DNA of 21,605 bases, from assembly GCA_964609625.1 (NCBI GenBank), contig CAZSRS010000055.1, positions 1-21,605 of the forward strand, in the 5' to 3' direction. Each line of letters opens with the position of its first letter. The stretch's first letter is position 1. A program made the translations under genes and the position numbers. The notes beneath the pieces are model-generated. The model saw nothing but the letters and a program-made list of their open reading frames with translations, was not told the origin of the DNA and made no database searches. The DNA comes from G963674665 sp964609625. GTDB taxonomy: Bacteria; Desulfobacterota; Desulfovibrionia; Desulfovibrionales; Desulfovibrionaceae. Shown here in pieces: positions 14,298 to 21,605 of the stretch.

Positions 14298-17200
14298 ATG
14301 GATTGCAACCGAAGAGAATTCCTGAAGCTGACAGGAGCGGGAGTCGCCGGCCTGACTCTGACGCAGCTGGGATTCGATCTCTCGCCCATGCGGGCCTATG
14401 CCGCGGGTTTGAAGATCGAAGGCGCGAAGGAAGTGGTCACGGTCTGCCCCTTCTGCTCCGTGAGCTGCCATATCCTGGCCTACGTCAAGGATGGGCAGTT
14501 GGTGAGCACCGAAGGGGACCCTGACTACCCCATCAACCAGGGAGCATTGTGCGCCAAGGGTGCGTCCATGCTTTCCATGACCCGCAACGAGCATCGCCTG
14601 GCCAAACCCTTGTACCGCGCGCCGAATTCGGACAAGTGGGAAGAGAAGAGCTGGGACTGGACCCTGCAGGAGATCTCGAAGCGCGTGAAAAAGACCCGCG
14701 ACTCCAAGTTCATCCCGCAGAACGACAAAGGACAGACCGCCAATCGCGTCGAATCCATGTTCTTACTGGGAACCTCTCATGCCGACAACGAGGAATGCGC
14801 CCTGGCCCATCAGGCGGCACGCGCCCTCGGCATTGTCTACATGGATCACCAGGCACGCGTCTGACACAGCCCCACTGTAGCGGCTCTGGGAGAGTCGTTC
14901 GGACGTGGCGCGATGACGAATCACTACATCGACATCAAAAATGCCGATGCCATCCTGATCATGGGCAGCAACGCTGCCGAACACCACCCCATTTCCTTCA
15001 AATGGGTTCTGGAAGCCAAATCCAAGGGTGCCACGGTCATGCACGTGGATCCCAAATTCTCGCGGACATCCGCGCGCTCGGACTTCCATGTCCCCCTGCG
15101 CTCGGGCACGGACATCGCCTTCCTCGGCGGTATGATCACTTACATTCTTGAAAACAACAAATATTTCGCGGAGTACGTGAGCGAGTACACCAATGCCTCG
15201 TTCGTCGTGGGTCCAGATTTCGATTTCAAGGACGGCCTGTTCAGCGGATATGACCCAAAGACCCGCAAGTACGACAAGTCCAAGTGGGCCTATGTCCTGG
15301 ACGAGAACAAGGTGCCCAAGCGCGACAAGACATTGCAGGATCCGCGTTGCGTCTTCCAACTCATGAAAAAGCACTACTCCCGCTACACCCTGGACACGGT
15401 CTCCTCGGTCACGGGTGTGAGCAAGGACAACCTGTTGCGGGTCTACGAGGCCTATTCCGCCACCGGCAAGCCGGACAAGGCCGGCTGCGTCATGTACGCC
15501 CTGGGCTGGACCCAGCATACCGTGGGCGTGCAGAACATCCGCTCGGCCGCCATTATCCAGTTGCTGCTGGGCAACATCGGCATTCCCGGAGGCGGCATCA
15601 ACGCCCTGCGTGGTGAACCCAACGTCCAGGGTTCCACGGACCACGCGATCCTGTACCACATCCTGCCGGGGTACATGGCCACGCCCATGGTGGATTGGGA
15701 AACCCTCGAGGACTACAACAAGGCCAACACTCCGGTGAGCAACGACCCCCTGAGCGCCAACTGGTGGCAGAACAAGCCCAAGTACATGGTGAGCCTGCTC
15801 AAGGGGTGGTACGGCGACAAGGGAACCCCGGAAAACGGATTCGGCTACGCCTATCTGCCCAGGCTGGAAAAGGGCGTGGACTACTCCTACATGCAGCTGT
15901 TCGACCGTATGTACCGCGGCGAGATCGAAGGCGGCTTCATCTTGGGGCTCAACCTCATGCAGACCCTGCCCAACTCCAACAAGATGCGCAAGGCCCTGGA
16001 CAACCTGGACTGGCTCGTGGTCTCCGAGTTGCACCATTCAGAGACCTCCGACAACTGGCGTCGCCCAGGCGTGGACCCCAAGAACGTGAAGACCGAGGTC
16101 TTCCTGCTGCCCTCGGCACACCGCATCGAGAAGGAAGGCACCGTCTCCAACTCGGGGCGCTGGCTGCTCTGGCACTACAAGGCCATCGAGCCGGCGGGCG
16201 AGGCCAGGACCTTCGGCGAGATGCTCGTTGGCATCATGAACAACCTCAAGGGGATGTACGCCAAGGAAGGCGGTGCTCTGCCCGAGGCCGTCACGAACCT
16301 CGATTATCCCGAGAAGTACGATGCCGAGGAGATGACCCGACGGATCAATGGCTACTTCACCAAGGACGTGAAAGTGGGGGAAACCGTCTACAAGAAGGGG
16401 CAATTCGTGCCTTCCTTCGCCGCGCTGCAGGCTGACGGCTCCACCTCCTCCCTGTGCTGGCTCTACTGCGGCAGTTACGATGAAAAATCCGGCAACAAGT
16501 CACAGCGCCGCGATCCCAGTCAGACTCCGATGCAGGAGAAAATCGGCCTGTATCCCAACTGGTCTTGGTGCTGGCCGGTGAACCGCCGCGTCCTCTACAA
16601 CCGCGCCTCCGTGGATCTCAACGGCAAGCCCTACAACCCGGCCAAGGCCGTCATCGAATGGGACGGCGAGAAATGGGTGGGCGATGTGCCCGACGGCGGC
16701 TGGCCACCGCTGGCCACCGGCAAGGGCAAGCTGCCCTTCATCATGCAGGTGCACGGATGTGGACAGCCATACGGTCCCGGCCGCGAGGACGGTCCCTTCT
16801 CCGAGCATTACGAGCCGGTGGAGACGCCCCTGGCCTCGCACCCCTTCTCCAAGCAACTCAGCAGCCCCTGCTACAAGTTCACGAAAAGCGACATGGATCT
16901 GCTGGCCAAGCCGGCCGACCCCGCCTACCCCTTCGTATTGACTACCTACAGCCTCACCGAACACTGGTGCGGCGGCGGTGAGACGCGCAACGTGCCCAAC
17001 CTCCTGGAGGCCGAACCGCAACTCTACATAGAAATGAGTCCCGAGCTGGCCGAGGTGAAGGGTATCAAGAACGGCGACGGCGTGATTATCGAAAGCGTCC
17101 GTGGTAAGGTCGAGGCCATCGCCATGGTCACGGTGCGCATCAGGCCCTTTACCGTGGAAGGCAAGACGGTCCACCTCGTGGGCATGCCCTTCTGCTTCGG

Positions 17201-17336
17201 TTGGACAACACCCAAATGCGGCGACTCCACCAACAGGCTCACGCCCTTTGTCGGCGATCCCAACACCAGCATCCCGGAATACAAGGCTTGTCTGGTCAAC
17301 CTCCGCAAGGCTGAAGAACTAAAGGAAATCGCCTGA
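14298..17336 (+). CDS. fdhA: Selenocysteine formate dehydrogenase, catalytic subunit
   Basis: This is a 1012-residue periplasmic formate dehydrogenase alpha subunit that oxidises formate to CO2 (or the reverse) at a tungsten or molybdenum bis-guanine-dinucleotide centre. The UGA at 14862-14864 is in frame and must be read as Sec189: the protein continues with His190 and the conserved SPTVAALGESFGRGAMTN stretch. Residues 1-36 are a Tat signal (NRREFLK with R5 and R6, cleavage after AYA). C50, C53, C57 and C85 bind one [4Fe-4S] cluster. The remainder covers the cofactor-binding domains at the length expected for the FdnG/FdhA family. GGAGGA precedes the ATG. An annotation that treats UGA as stop would split the gene into 188- and 807-residue pieces. 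Whether W or Mo is used is not visible. Confidence 0.95.
14862..14904 (+). promoter_or_regulatory. Selenocysteine UGA with candidate SECIS hairpin
   Basis: Just downstream of the UGA, CGGCTCT (14881-14887) pairs with AGAGTCG (14891-14897) over a GGG loop, with one G-U pair. Bacterial SECIS stems place a G-rich apical loop roughly 16-37 bases after UGA; here it is 24 bases away. This fits recruitment of SelB. Confidence 0.65.
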
Positions 17337-17344
17337 CGCGCCAC

Positions 17345-17370
17345 CCCGGGCAGGGGAATACCTGCCCGGG
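17345..17370 (+). promoter_or_regulatory. Hairpin between fdhA and fdhB
   Basis: CCCGGGCAGG and CCTGCCCGGG form a perfect 10-base-pair GC-rich stem with a 6-base loop, starting nine bases after the fdhA stop. No T-run follows and the fdhB site AAGGAGA (17377-17383) comes right after. It probably protects the fdhA message end or sets the fdhA:fdhB ratio. Confidence 0.6.
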
Positions 17371-17390
17371 CCTCTTAAGGAGAACAGCAT

Positions 17391-18131
17391 ATGCCCAAGG
17401 CCTTTCTCATAGACACATCACGCTGCACCGCCTGCCGCGGCTGTCAGGTGGCGTGCAAGGAATGGTACGAACTCGAGCCCAACATTACGAAACAGCAGGG
17501 TTCGCACCAGAATCCGCCGGATCTGAACCCCAACAACTACAAGATCGTCCGCTTCAGTGAACACATGGACGCGCAGGGCGTTGTTCGTTGGAACTTCTTC
17601 CCGGACCAGTGCCGCCACTGTCAGGTGCCCCCGTGCAAGGACATGGCCGACCTCGTGCTCGAGGGCGCCGTGCTCCAGGATCAGGTAACCGGTGCGGTGC
17701 TTTTCACGGAAAAGACCAAGGAGATCTCCAAGGACGATTTCGAGGGCATACGTGATGCCTGTCCGTATAACATCCCGCGGCGTAACGAGACCACGGGCCT
17801 AATGTCCAAATGCACCATGTGCTTTGATCGTGTGCAGGCTGGCATGGTGCCTGCTTGTGTGAAGGTGTGCCCCACCGGGACCATGAACTTCGGCGAGCGG
17901 GACGAAATGCTGCAACTGGCTGAGCAACGTCTGGCCATCGCAAAGCAGACCTTTCCCAAGGCCATGCTTGCTGATGCCGCGGATGTCAACGTCATCTACC
18001 TGCTCACCGACGATCCGGAAAACTACCATGAACACAGCGTGGCAAGCCTCTCGCCCGCTGGAATGGGTCGCAAGCAGTTTCTTGCCGGCTTCACGGCGCC
18101 ACTGCGTAGAGTCCTGGCGTCGCAAGGATAG
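17391..18131 (+). CDS. fdhB: Formate dehydrogenase iron-sulfur (beta) subunit
   Basis: This is a 246-residue ferredoxin-like electron-transfer subunit. It has twelve cysteines in groups: C12/C15/C18/C22, C74/C77/C82, C124, and C141/C144/C156/C160. That is enough for three [4Fe-4S] clusters, as in the D. gigas beta subunit, and fewer than the four of E. coli FdnH. There is no C-terminal membrane helix and no signal peptide. Known two-subunit periplasmic enzymes export this subunit by riding with the Tat-targeted catalytic subunit. It takes electrons from FdhA and, in Desulfovibrio, hands them to periplasmic cytochromes c3. It follows fdhA by 54 bases with a good AAGGAGA site. Confidence 0.93.
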   Translation: MPKAFLIDTSRCTACRGCQVACKEWYELEPNITKQQGSHQNPPDLNPNNYKIVRFSEHMDAQGVVRWNFFPDQCRHCQVPPCKDMADLVLEGAVLQDQVTGAVLFTEKTKEISKDDFEGIRDACPYNIPRRNETTGLMSKCTMCFDRVQAGMVPACVKVCPTGTMNFGERDEMLQLAEQRLAIAKQTFPKAMLADAADVNVIYLLTDDPENYHEHSVASLSPAGMGRKQFLAGFTAPLRRVLASQG

Positions 18132-18173
18132 CAGTTACTGACCATACGAATCCATCCTCTACTATATGGGTTA

Positions 18174-18207
18174 GGGGGCCGTGGGGTGGCGACGCCCTGC
18201 GGCTCCC
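18174..18207 (+). promoter_or_regulatory. Two-part hairpin with GNRA loop between fdhB and fdhE
   Basis: GGGGGCCG at 18174-18181 pairs with CGGCTCCC at 18200-18207 (one G-U). Inside, a symmetric TG/TG internal loop leads to GGGTG/CGCCC closed by a GCGA tetraloop. No T-run follows. It may separate the abundant fdhAB message from the low-level chaperone genes. Confidence 0.55.
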
Positions 18208-18241
18208 GCATAACAAACTATCACCCGAGGCGAAAAGCACG

Positions 18242-19192
18242 ATGGCACAATCCAGCATCGTATCCACACGTACAGCGGCTATCCGTGAAACAATACACAG
18301 TTATTGTCAGCAACGCCCCCAGTCCGAGGACATTTTGCGGGCCTTCCAGCCCCTGTTGGAGGGGCGCGCATGGCTCATGGAACATATTTCCGAACAGCCG
18401 ATTCCATTACATGATCTGGATTTGAAGCGGCTGGATGACGGCAACCACGGTGTACCTCTTCTGGCTGCGGTTCCCCTCGACTTTCTTGCCCCGTGGATCG
18501 AACTTGCGGCAAAGGAAGTCATGCCCTTGCTGCAGATCGCACTGCCCGACACGCAGGGTATCGAAGACATCGTCGTTGCCTTGCAGGATGAACGTTTGAA
18601 TCTGCTGCATTGCTGCACCGCACACATCGCCAAGGACAACAACACGGTGTGTGAAGCGGCGCTTCGAGCCGGAGTGGCTCCCGAACTGTTGCAGTTCACG
18701 CTGGGGCAGATCCTCGGCCCTCCACTGGGTGGACTGGCGAAAATCCTCCACAACAAGGAATTCGTAAAGGACTGGAGGCACGGCTTCTGCCCAGTGTGCG
18801 GAGCTTTCCCCTCCATCGCGACACTTGCCAGACCCGAACCCATCGACCTCGAATCCCTGGTGGGGGGCGGCGGCCAAAAGACACTCCACTGCTCGCTGTG
18901 CGGCAATGCTTGGCGTTTTCGGCGCGATGCCTGTCCTGCCTGCGAAAATGCTAATCCCGGTACAAGGGAAATGATCCATGTGACCAAAACCAAGCAGGAA
19001 CGCATCGAGGCTTGCACCAAATGCAAGGCCTGGTCTCCATGTATCGACCTCAGGGAGTATTCCTTTGATCCAGACCCCACGGTAGCGCCCCTCGGACTGA
19101 TACACTTGGCCATCATCGCGGGGGAAAAGGGTTACCTGCCGCTCGCTCCCGCCCCTTGGAACACATTCTCTACAGCCGAGGCACTCTCATGA
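18242..19192 (+). CDS. fdhE: Formate dehydrogenase accessory protein FdhE
   Basis: This is a 316-residue cytoplasmic accessory protein with four CxxC pairs: CPVC 183-186, CSLC 217-220, CPAC 231-234 and CTKC 258-261, the hallmark rubredoxin-like iron sites of FdhE. The N-terminal half is helical. E. coli FdhE binds the catalytic subunit of periplasmic formate dehydrogenases before Tat export and is needed for activity, apparently in redox quality control. Here it is 110 bases downstream of fdhB and its TGA overlaps the fdhD start as ATGA, so the two chaperones are coupled. Length and motif order are normal. Confidence 0.93.
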   Translation: MAQSSIVSTRTAAIRETIHSYCQQRPQSEDILRAFQPLLEGRAWLMEHISEQPIPLHDLDLKRLDDGNHGVPLLAAVPLDFLAPWIELAAKEVMPLLQIALPDTQGIEDIVVALQDERLNLLHCCTAHIAKDNNTVCEAALRAGVAPELLQFTLGQILGPPLGGLAKILHNKEFVKDWRHGFCPVCGAFPSIATLARPEPIDLESLVGGGGQKTLHCSLCGNAWRFRRDACPACENANPGTREMIHVTKTKQERIEACTKCKAWSPCIDLREYSFDPDPTVAPLGLIHLAIIAGEKGYLPLAPAPWNTFSTAEALS

Positions 19193-19959
19193 GCGGCATC
19201 TGCAAACGCCCTGTTCTGCGTCACCTCCGGAATGTCATTGAGCTTGTGGAGGATTACCTGGCCGAAGAGCAGTGTCTGACCATCCACCTCGATGGACAAG
19301 AACGAGGCAGGACCATGTGCACCCCGGGACACGACATCCAGCTTGTTATGGGATATCTCTATACAGAGAGGGTGATCGAGTCTCTGGATGATGTGGGCAG
19401 AATAGACTTCTACGAAACAAGGAAAGGATACATTGATGCCAATATTCTCCTGTCCAAAAAAGTATCGGACAGGCTCCCTAGAACCAAAGCCGCCACATTG
19501 CCTCGCCTCTGGCTGCAGGCCGAACGGATCTTTACCTTCATGCAGCGCATGGAGTCGGCCCAGGCTGTATTTCAGCGTACCGGCGCCACCCATAGCGCCG
19601 CTATCTTCGACAAGAGCGGCAATCTTCTTGGTCTCGCAGAGGATATTGGCCGGCATAACGCTCTGGACAAGGTAATAGGCATGGCACTGCAGAATGGCAC
19701 GTTGCGGCGCGCCGCAGTGGCCACCATGACGTCGCGCTTGAGCTGTGAACTTGTCAACAAGGCTGCTGCTGCCGGACTTACCTTCCTCTGCGGCATCTCC
19801 GTGGCCACCAATCTGGCTGTAGAATTGGCCGAAAAGCACGAGATTACACTGGTTGGGCGTGTTCGGGGCGGACGCATGAACATCTACACCCACAGGGAGC
19901 GGATCATTCACGAACCGTTCGATACTGCGGATCAAGCCCACCAACGTATCTCTGCCTGA
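19189..19959 (+). CDS. fdhD: FdhD-family sulfurtransferase/formate dehydrogenase maturation protein, CxxC missing
   Basis: This is a 256-residue protein starting at ATG 19189, which overlaps the fdhE stop as ATGA; the ATG at 19156 is open in the same frame but lies inside fdhE. Family segments are clear: TGATHSAAIF at 131-140, LAEDIGRHNALDKVIG at 149-164, MTSRLSCELV at 180-189 and LVGRVRGG at 221-228. FdhD takes sulfur from a cysteine desulfurase and passes it to the metal cofactor of formate dehydrogenase. In E. coli two cysteines in CGVCG carry the sulfur. The matching loop here (about residues 89-104) has no cysteine at all, and the TGCTHA Cys is Ala133. Remaining cysteines are C5, C29, C44, C186 and C201. 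It may use another cysteine or another mechanism. Confidence 0.9.
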   Translation: MSGICKRPVLRHLRNVIELVEDYLAEEQCLTIHLDGQERGRTMCTPGHDIQLVMGYLYTERVIESLDDVGRIDFYETRKGYIDANILLSKKVSDRLPRTKAATLPRLWLQAERIFTFMQRMESAQAVFQRTGATHSAAIFDKSGNLLGLAEDIGRHNALDKVIGMALQNGTLRRAAVATMTSRLSCELVNKAAAAGLTFLCGISVATNLAVELAEKHEITLVGRVRGGRMNIYTHRERIIHEPFDTADQAHQRISA

Positions 19960-19985
19960 TAGAACTTGCTCCGTTGCGCTATATA

Positions 19986-19997
19986 AAGGTGCACCTT
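19986..19997. repeat. 12-base perfect palindrome after fdhD
   Basis: AAGGTGCACCTT lies 27 bases after the fdhD stop, in a short AT-rich patch. It could be a protein site or the core of a weak stop signal. No T-run follows. Confidence 0.5.
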
Positions 19998-20014
19998 ACT
20001 ACAAAGATGAAATA

Positions 20015-20234
20015 CATCACGATGGCAAGGCGAAAGTAGCAGTCTAGAGAGCTTTATGCCAAGGTCGCGCTAGACACGCTCCGAGGCTAGGAGACCATGG
20101 TCCGGCTTGTGACCAGGTATGACCTGCATGCCAACATGGTAGCCCCTTGGAAGGCCAAATCCCATGAGAACGAAGTCAGGGAGTTGCATGCCATAATCGG
20201 CAGTTACGGTGGAGTGTACTTATTACCTTCATGA
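20015..20234 (+). pseudogene. Decayed IS3-family transposase OrfA
   Basis: Translated pieces resemble the helix-turn-helix start of IS3-family OrfA proteins. HHDGKAKVAV is at 20015-20044, then after a frame change AKVALDTLRG is at 20058-20087, a TAG stop, then ETMVRLVTRYDLHANMVAPW and a VRELHA segment up to a TGA at 20232. The match to the pattern KAKVALxALRGxKT...RYxVHPxxIxxWK is good, but the reading is broken by at least two stops and a frameshift. The catalytic OrfB (DDE) part is absent. The two AKVA copies may mean a small internal duplication. It marks an old insertion at the fdh operon end. No terminal inverted repeats were identified. Confidence 0.6.
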
Positions 20235-20390
20235 CTTTAGCAGGTTATCGATGGCTTCAGAACTACCGACAAGAAGTTGTTCATTTCCAACGCCAAGTCG
20301 CCACTCATGCAATTGGCCGTTCTAGGTCGCTGGTCGGGAATGATTCCGTTCCACGCCCCTGTTTTGTCAGGTGCCTCAACGCTTTAGGCG

Positions 20391-21323
20391 TCAGGTGCCC
20401 TTGCCCGGGTAACGGATACTCCCGCTCTGGCTGGTATCGTAGCCTGAAATGTCCTGACCAAGGGCTTTGAACTCGCCGCTGTGCAGCATATTCAAAAAGA
20501 CCTGGAACGGCTTTTCAAAGAAACTAGTGCGATAGAGCAGGAGGTCAAAACGCTCCCACCTGAGAGGCACGAAGTCCAGGGGCAAGAGGGAGCACACAGC
20601 GCGAATGGCCAGCCCTGCATCGGCCCTCCCGGCCAGGATTTCGAGTCCTACGTCGATGTGGCGGTTTACCTCCTGGGTGTAGCCGATGACTGCCTGGGCC
20701 TGCAGCCCAGCTTTTTGCAGTTCGCGGTCCAGCAAGAGCCGGGTGCCGGTGCCCAAGGGGCGGTTCACCATTCGCAAGCGTTTGGCCACGATGTCCGCAA
20801 CGCACCGGACGTCCTTGCGGTTACCCCGCAGCACCAACAGCCCCTGTTCACGGGAGCAGAAACTGACGATAACAGGCGTCTGCTCCAGTTCCCCGGCTGC
20901 AAAAGCAAAATTGTAATCATGCTCGTCCTCCTGCAGAAGGTGGCTGCAGGCCACATGACACAGCCCCTGCCGCAGGGCCTTGAGACCGCCCAGGCTGCCC
21001 AGATTGGCAAAGGCAGCCAGAAACCCTGGGTTCTGTCGGGAAAACAGACTACAGCAGCGCTCCAACAGGATGTCGTTGCTGCCCGCCAGGATCAGGACGT
21101 TGCTCTGGGAGGCGGCCAGGGCCTCTCCCGCAGGATGATGCATGGTGTTGTTGTCGAGCCACTGCTCCACCAGGTGCTGGGGAAACAGCCATTTGCCCGT
21201 GACCTTGGTGGCGGGCAGGCGCTTGTCGGTGATCAGGACGTAGACCTGCTTCTCGGTCACGCCCAGGAATTTGGCCACTTCCTTGGTCGAGAGCAGCCGC
21301 ATCACAGCATGAGCATTTTGCAT
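20391..21323 (-). CDS. HTH (excisionase/MerR-like) regulator with periplasmic-binding-protein-like sensor domain
   Basis: From the ATG at 21323 this is a 310-residue regulator; ATG 21302 (303 residues) is equally possible, as neither has a clear ribosome binding site. The frame is open to 21542, but that extension is low-complexity and AT-rich. The first 50 residues form an excisionase-type helix-turn-helix (STKEVAKFLGV...VYVLI, then a KVTGKWLFP wing). The rest is a type 2 periplasmic-binding-protein-like domain (ILAGSNDILL, LGSLGGLKAL, NRPLGTGTRLLLD, GRADAGLAI) related to ModA-like oxyanion binders. Such proteins sit near molybdoenzyme genes and probably sense molybdate, tungstate or another small ligand. 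Being convergent with fdhABED, it could control it, itself, or a gene beyond the right edge. Confidence 0.82.
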   Translation of the reverse strand: MQNAHAVMRLLSTKEVAKFLGVTEKQVYVLITDKRLPATKVTGKWLFPQHLVEQWLDNNTMHHPAGEALAASQSNVLILAGSNDILLERCCSLFSRQNPGFLAAFANLGSLGGLKALRQGLCHVACSHLLQEDEHDYNFAFAAGELEQTPVIVSFCSREQGLLVLRGNRKDVRCVADIVAKRLRMVNRPLGTGTRLLLDRELQKAGLQAQAVIGYTQEVNRHIDVGLEILAGRADAGLAIRAVCSLLPLDFVPLRWERFDLLLYRTSFFEKPFQVFLNMLHSGEFKALGQDISGYDTSQSGSIRYPGKGT

Positions 21324-21345
21324 GACAAGAGAGTCCAATTGGGAG

Positions 21346-21370
21346 ATTATTGCGGATGTTGAGCAATAAT
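21346..21370. promoter_or_regulatory. 8-base inverted repeat, candidate operator
   Basis: ATTATTGC (21346-21353) and GCAATAAT (21363-21370) are perfect reverse complements with a 9-base spacer, about 23 bases upstream of the 21323 start. The position and size fit autoregulation by a dimeric HTH protein. GCAAT/ATTGC recurs at 21389-21393 and 21414-21421. Confidence 0.5.
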
Positions 21371-21381
21371 GCCTTAGAACG

Positions 21382-21400
21382 TTTCGGATTGCTACCGAAA
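21382..21400. promoter_or_regulatory. Second inverted repeat upstream of the regulator
   Basis: TTTCGG and CCGAAA (6-base arms, 7-base spacer ATTGCTA) lie 11 bases beyond the first repeat. It may be part of the same operator region or a separate site. Confidence 0.35.
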
Positions 21401-21605
21401 TAATGGGTTGTTCGCAATTGCTTCTTTGCTGGTTCATGAATGAGCTGTCGTTTTGAAGTCGTTTTTCGCTACAATGTTGGTGCCGTATCGATGTTATATT
21501 TCGAGGACAGATTTGTTGGTTGCTTGATTGTTGCGGTGGCAAGTGATTGTGGGTAAGCGATCACGGGGTCTAGACTTTCTCTAAATAGTGCACATTTTTT
21601 GTCTA

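Larger units (their letters stand above)
19960..20390. other. Gene-poor stretch with IS remnant
   Basis: Between fdhD and the convergent regulator gene there is no intact gene. It holds a perfect 12-base palindrome at 19986-19997, a decayed IS3 OrfA fragment at about 20015-20234, unrecognised open frames after it (one at 20231-20470 without a visible ribosome binding site), and a 10-base direct repeat (GTCAGGTGCC) at 20366-20375 and 20390-20399, the second overlapping the regulator stop. Confidence 0.6.
21324..21605. other. Upstream region of the HTH regulator, to window edge
   Basis: These 282 bases are AT-richer than the genes and hold several inverted repeats (listed separately at 21346-21400), a GCAATTGC palindrome at 21414-21421 and no clear gene. 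Promoters for the regulator, and possibly for a divergent gene outside the window, are expected here. No convincing -35/-10 pair was chosen. Confidence 0.5.

Noticed and set aside
14298..14864. fdhA as a frameshifted or truncated pseudogene
   Set aside because: The reading frame is the same on both sides of a single UGA at the known Sec position, with a downstream stem-loop.
14763..16037. 424-residue minus-strand frame opposite fdhA
   Set aside because: Antisense shadow of a well-conserved formate dehydrogenase.
20481..21362. 293-residue + strand frame opposite the HTH regulator
   Set aside because: The minus strand has clear HTH and binding-protein motifs; the + frame reads as low-complexity glutamine-rich antisense.
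21536..21552. Sigma-54 promoter (TGGC ... TTG)
   Set aside because: The GG to GC spacing is wrong and the -12 GC is missing.
1..21605. CRISPR arrays, rRNA or tRNA genes
   Set aside because: No regularly spaced repeats, rRNA-like stretches or tRNA cloverleaf signatures were seen on either strand by eye.

Overview
The window is high-GC bacterial DNA that looks like a Desulfovibrionaceae-type sulfate reducer. The evidence is a Mop-type molybdenum aldehyde oxidoreductase followed by a gene order I recall from Desulfovibrio vulgaris (DVU_1559 back to DVU_1551), a TunR-like regulator (a family described from sulfate reducers), and a periplasmic two-subunit selenocysteine formate dehydrogenase of the Desulfovibrio FdhAB kind. 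Taxonomy is inferred from gene content only. Almost every gene concerns molybdenum or tungsten: enzymes that use the metal, proteins that mature them, the metal importer and metal-responsive regulators.

Region 1 (1-8622, + strand): the 3' end of the aldehyde oxidoreductase gene, then a tight run of eight genes. They encode a 794-residue iron-sulfur/flavin fusion, a 71-residue double-CxxC protein, a methyltransferase, a C-GCAxxG-C-C protein, a radical SAM protein (TrsS-like), a PaaK-like CoA ligase, an XdhC-family maturation factor and a MobA/MocA-like nucleotidyltransferase. Five junctions are tight: three ATGA/GTGA overlaps, a 1-base stop/start overlap and an 8-base overlap. The genes are therefore probably translated as one unit. 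The conserved association suggests an uncharacterised cofactor or electron-transfer pathway serving the aldehyde oxidoreductase.

Region 2 (8623-13540): a HEAT-repeat protein gene runs + and meets a modABC molybdate transporter operon running -. The two stop codons share the same TTAA. Divergent from modA is a tunR-like gene: a degenerate tyrosine-recombinase fold fused to two TOBE/Mop oxyanion-binding domains.

Region 3 (13541-14297): 757 bases with no recognised gene. It holds a possible small ORF or gene remnant and then an AT-rich promoter region with a consensus sigma-70-like promoter, a palindrome inside the promoter spacer and a leader containing two hairpins.

Region 4 (14298-19959, + strand): fdhA (Tat signal, [4Fe-4S] site, in-frame UGA read as Sec189), fdhB (three [4Fe-4S] clusters), fdhE and fdhD. 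Strong hairpins lie between fdhA/fdhB and fdhB/fdhE. The FdhD lacks the usual CxxC motif. No cytochrome subunit is present.

Region 5 (19960-21605): a decayed IS3-family OrfA fragment, then on the - strand a regulator with an excisionase-type HTH and a periplasmic-binding-protein-like domain. Inverted repeats in its upstream region are candidate operators.

In combination: ModABC imports molybdate under TunR-type control; MocA-like and XdhC-like proteins and FdhD/FdhE mature the two molybdo/tungsto-enzymes; the aldehyde oxidoreductase and formate dehydrogenase use the product.
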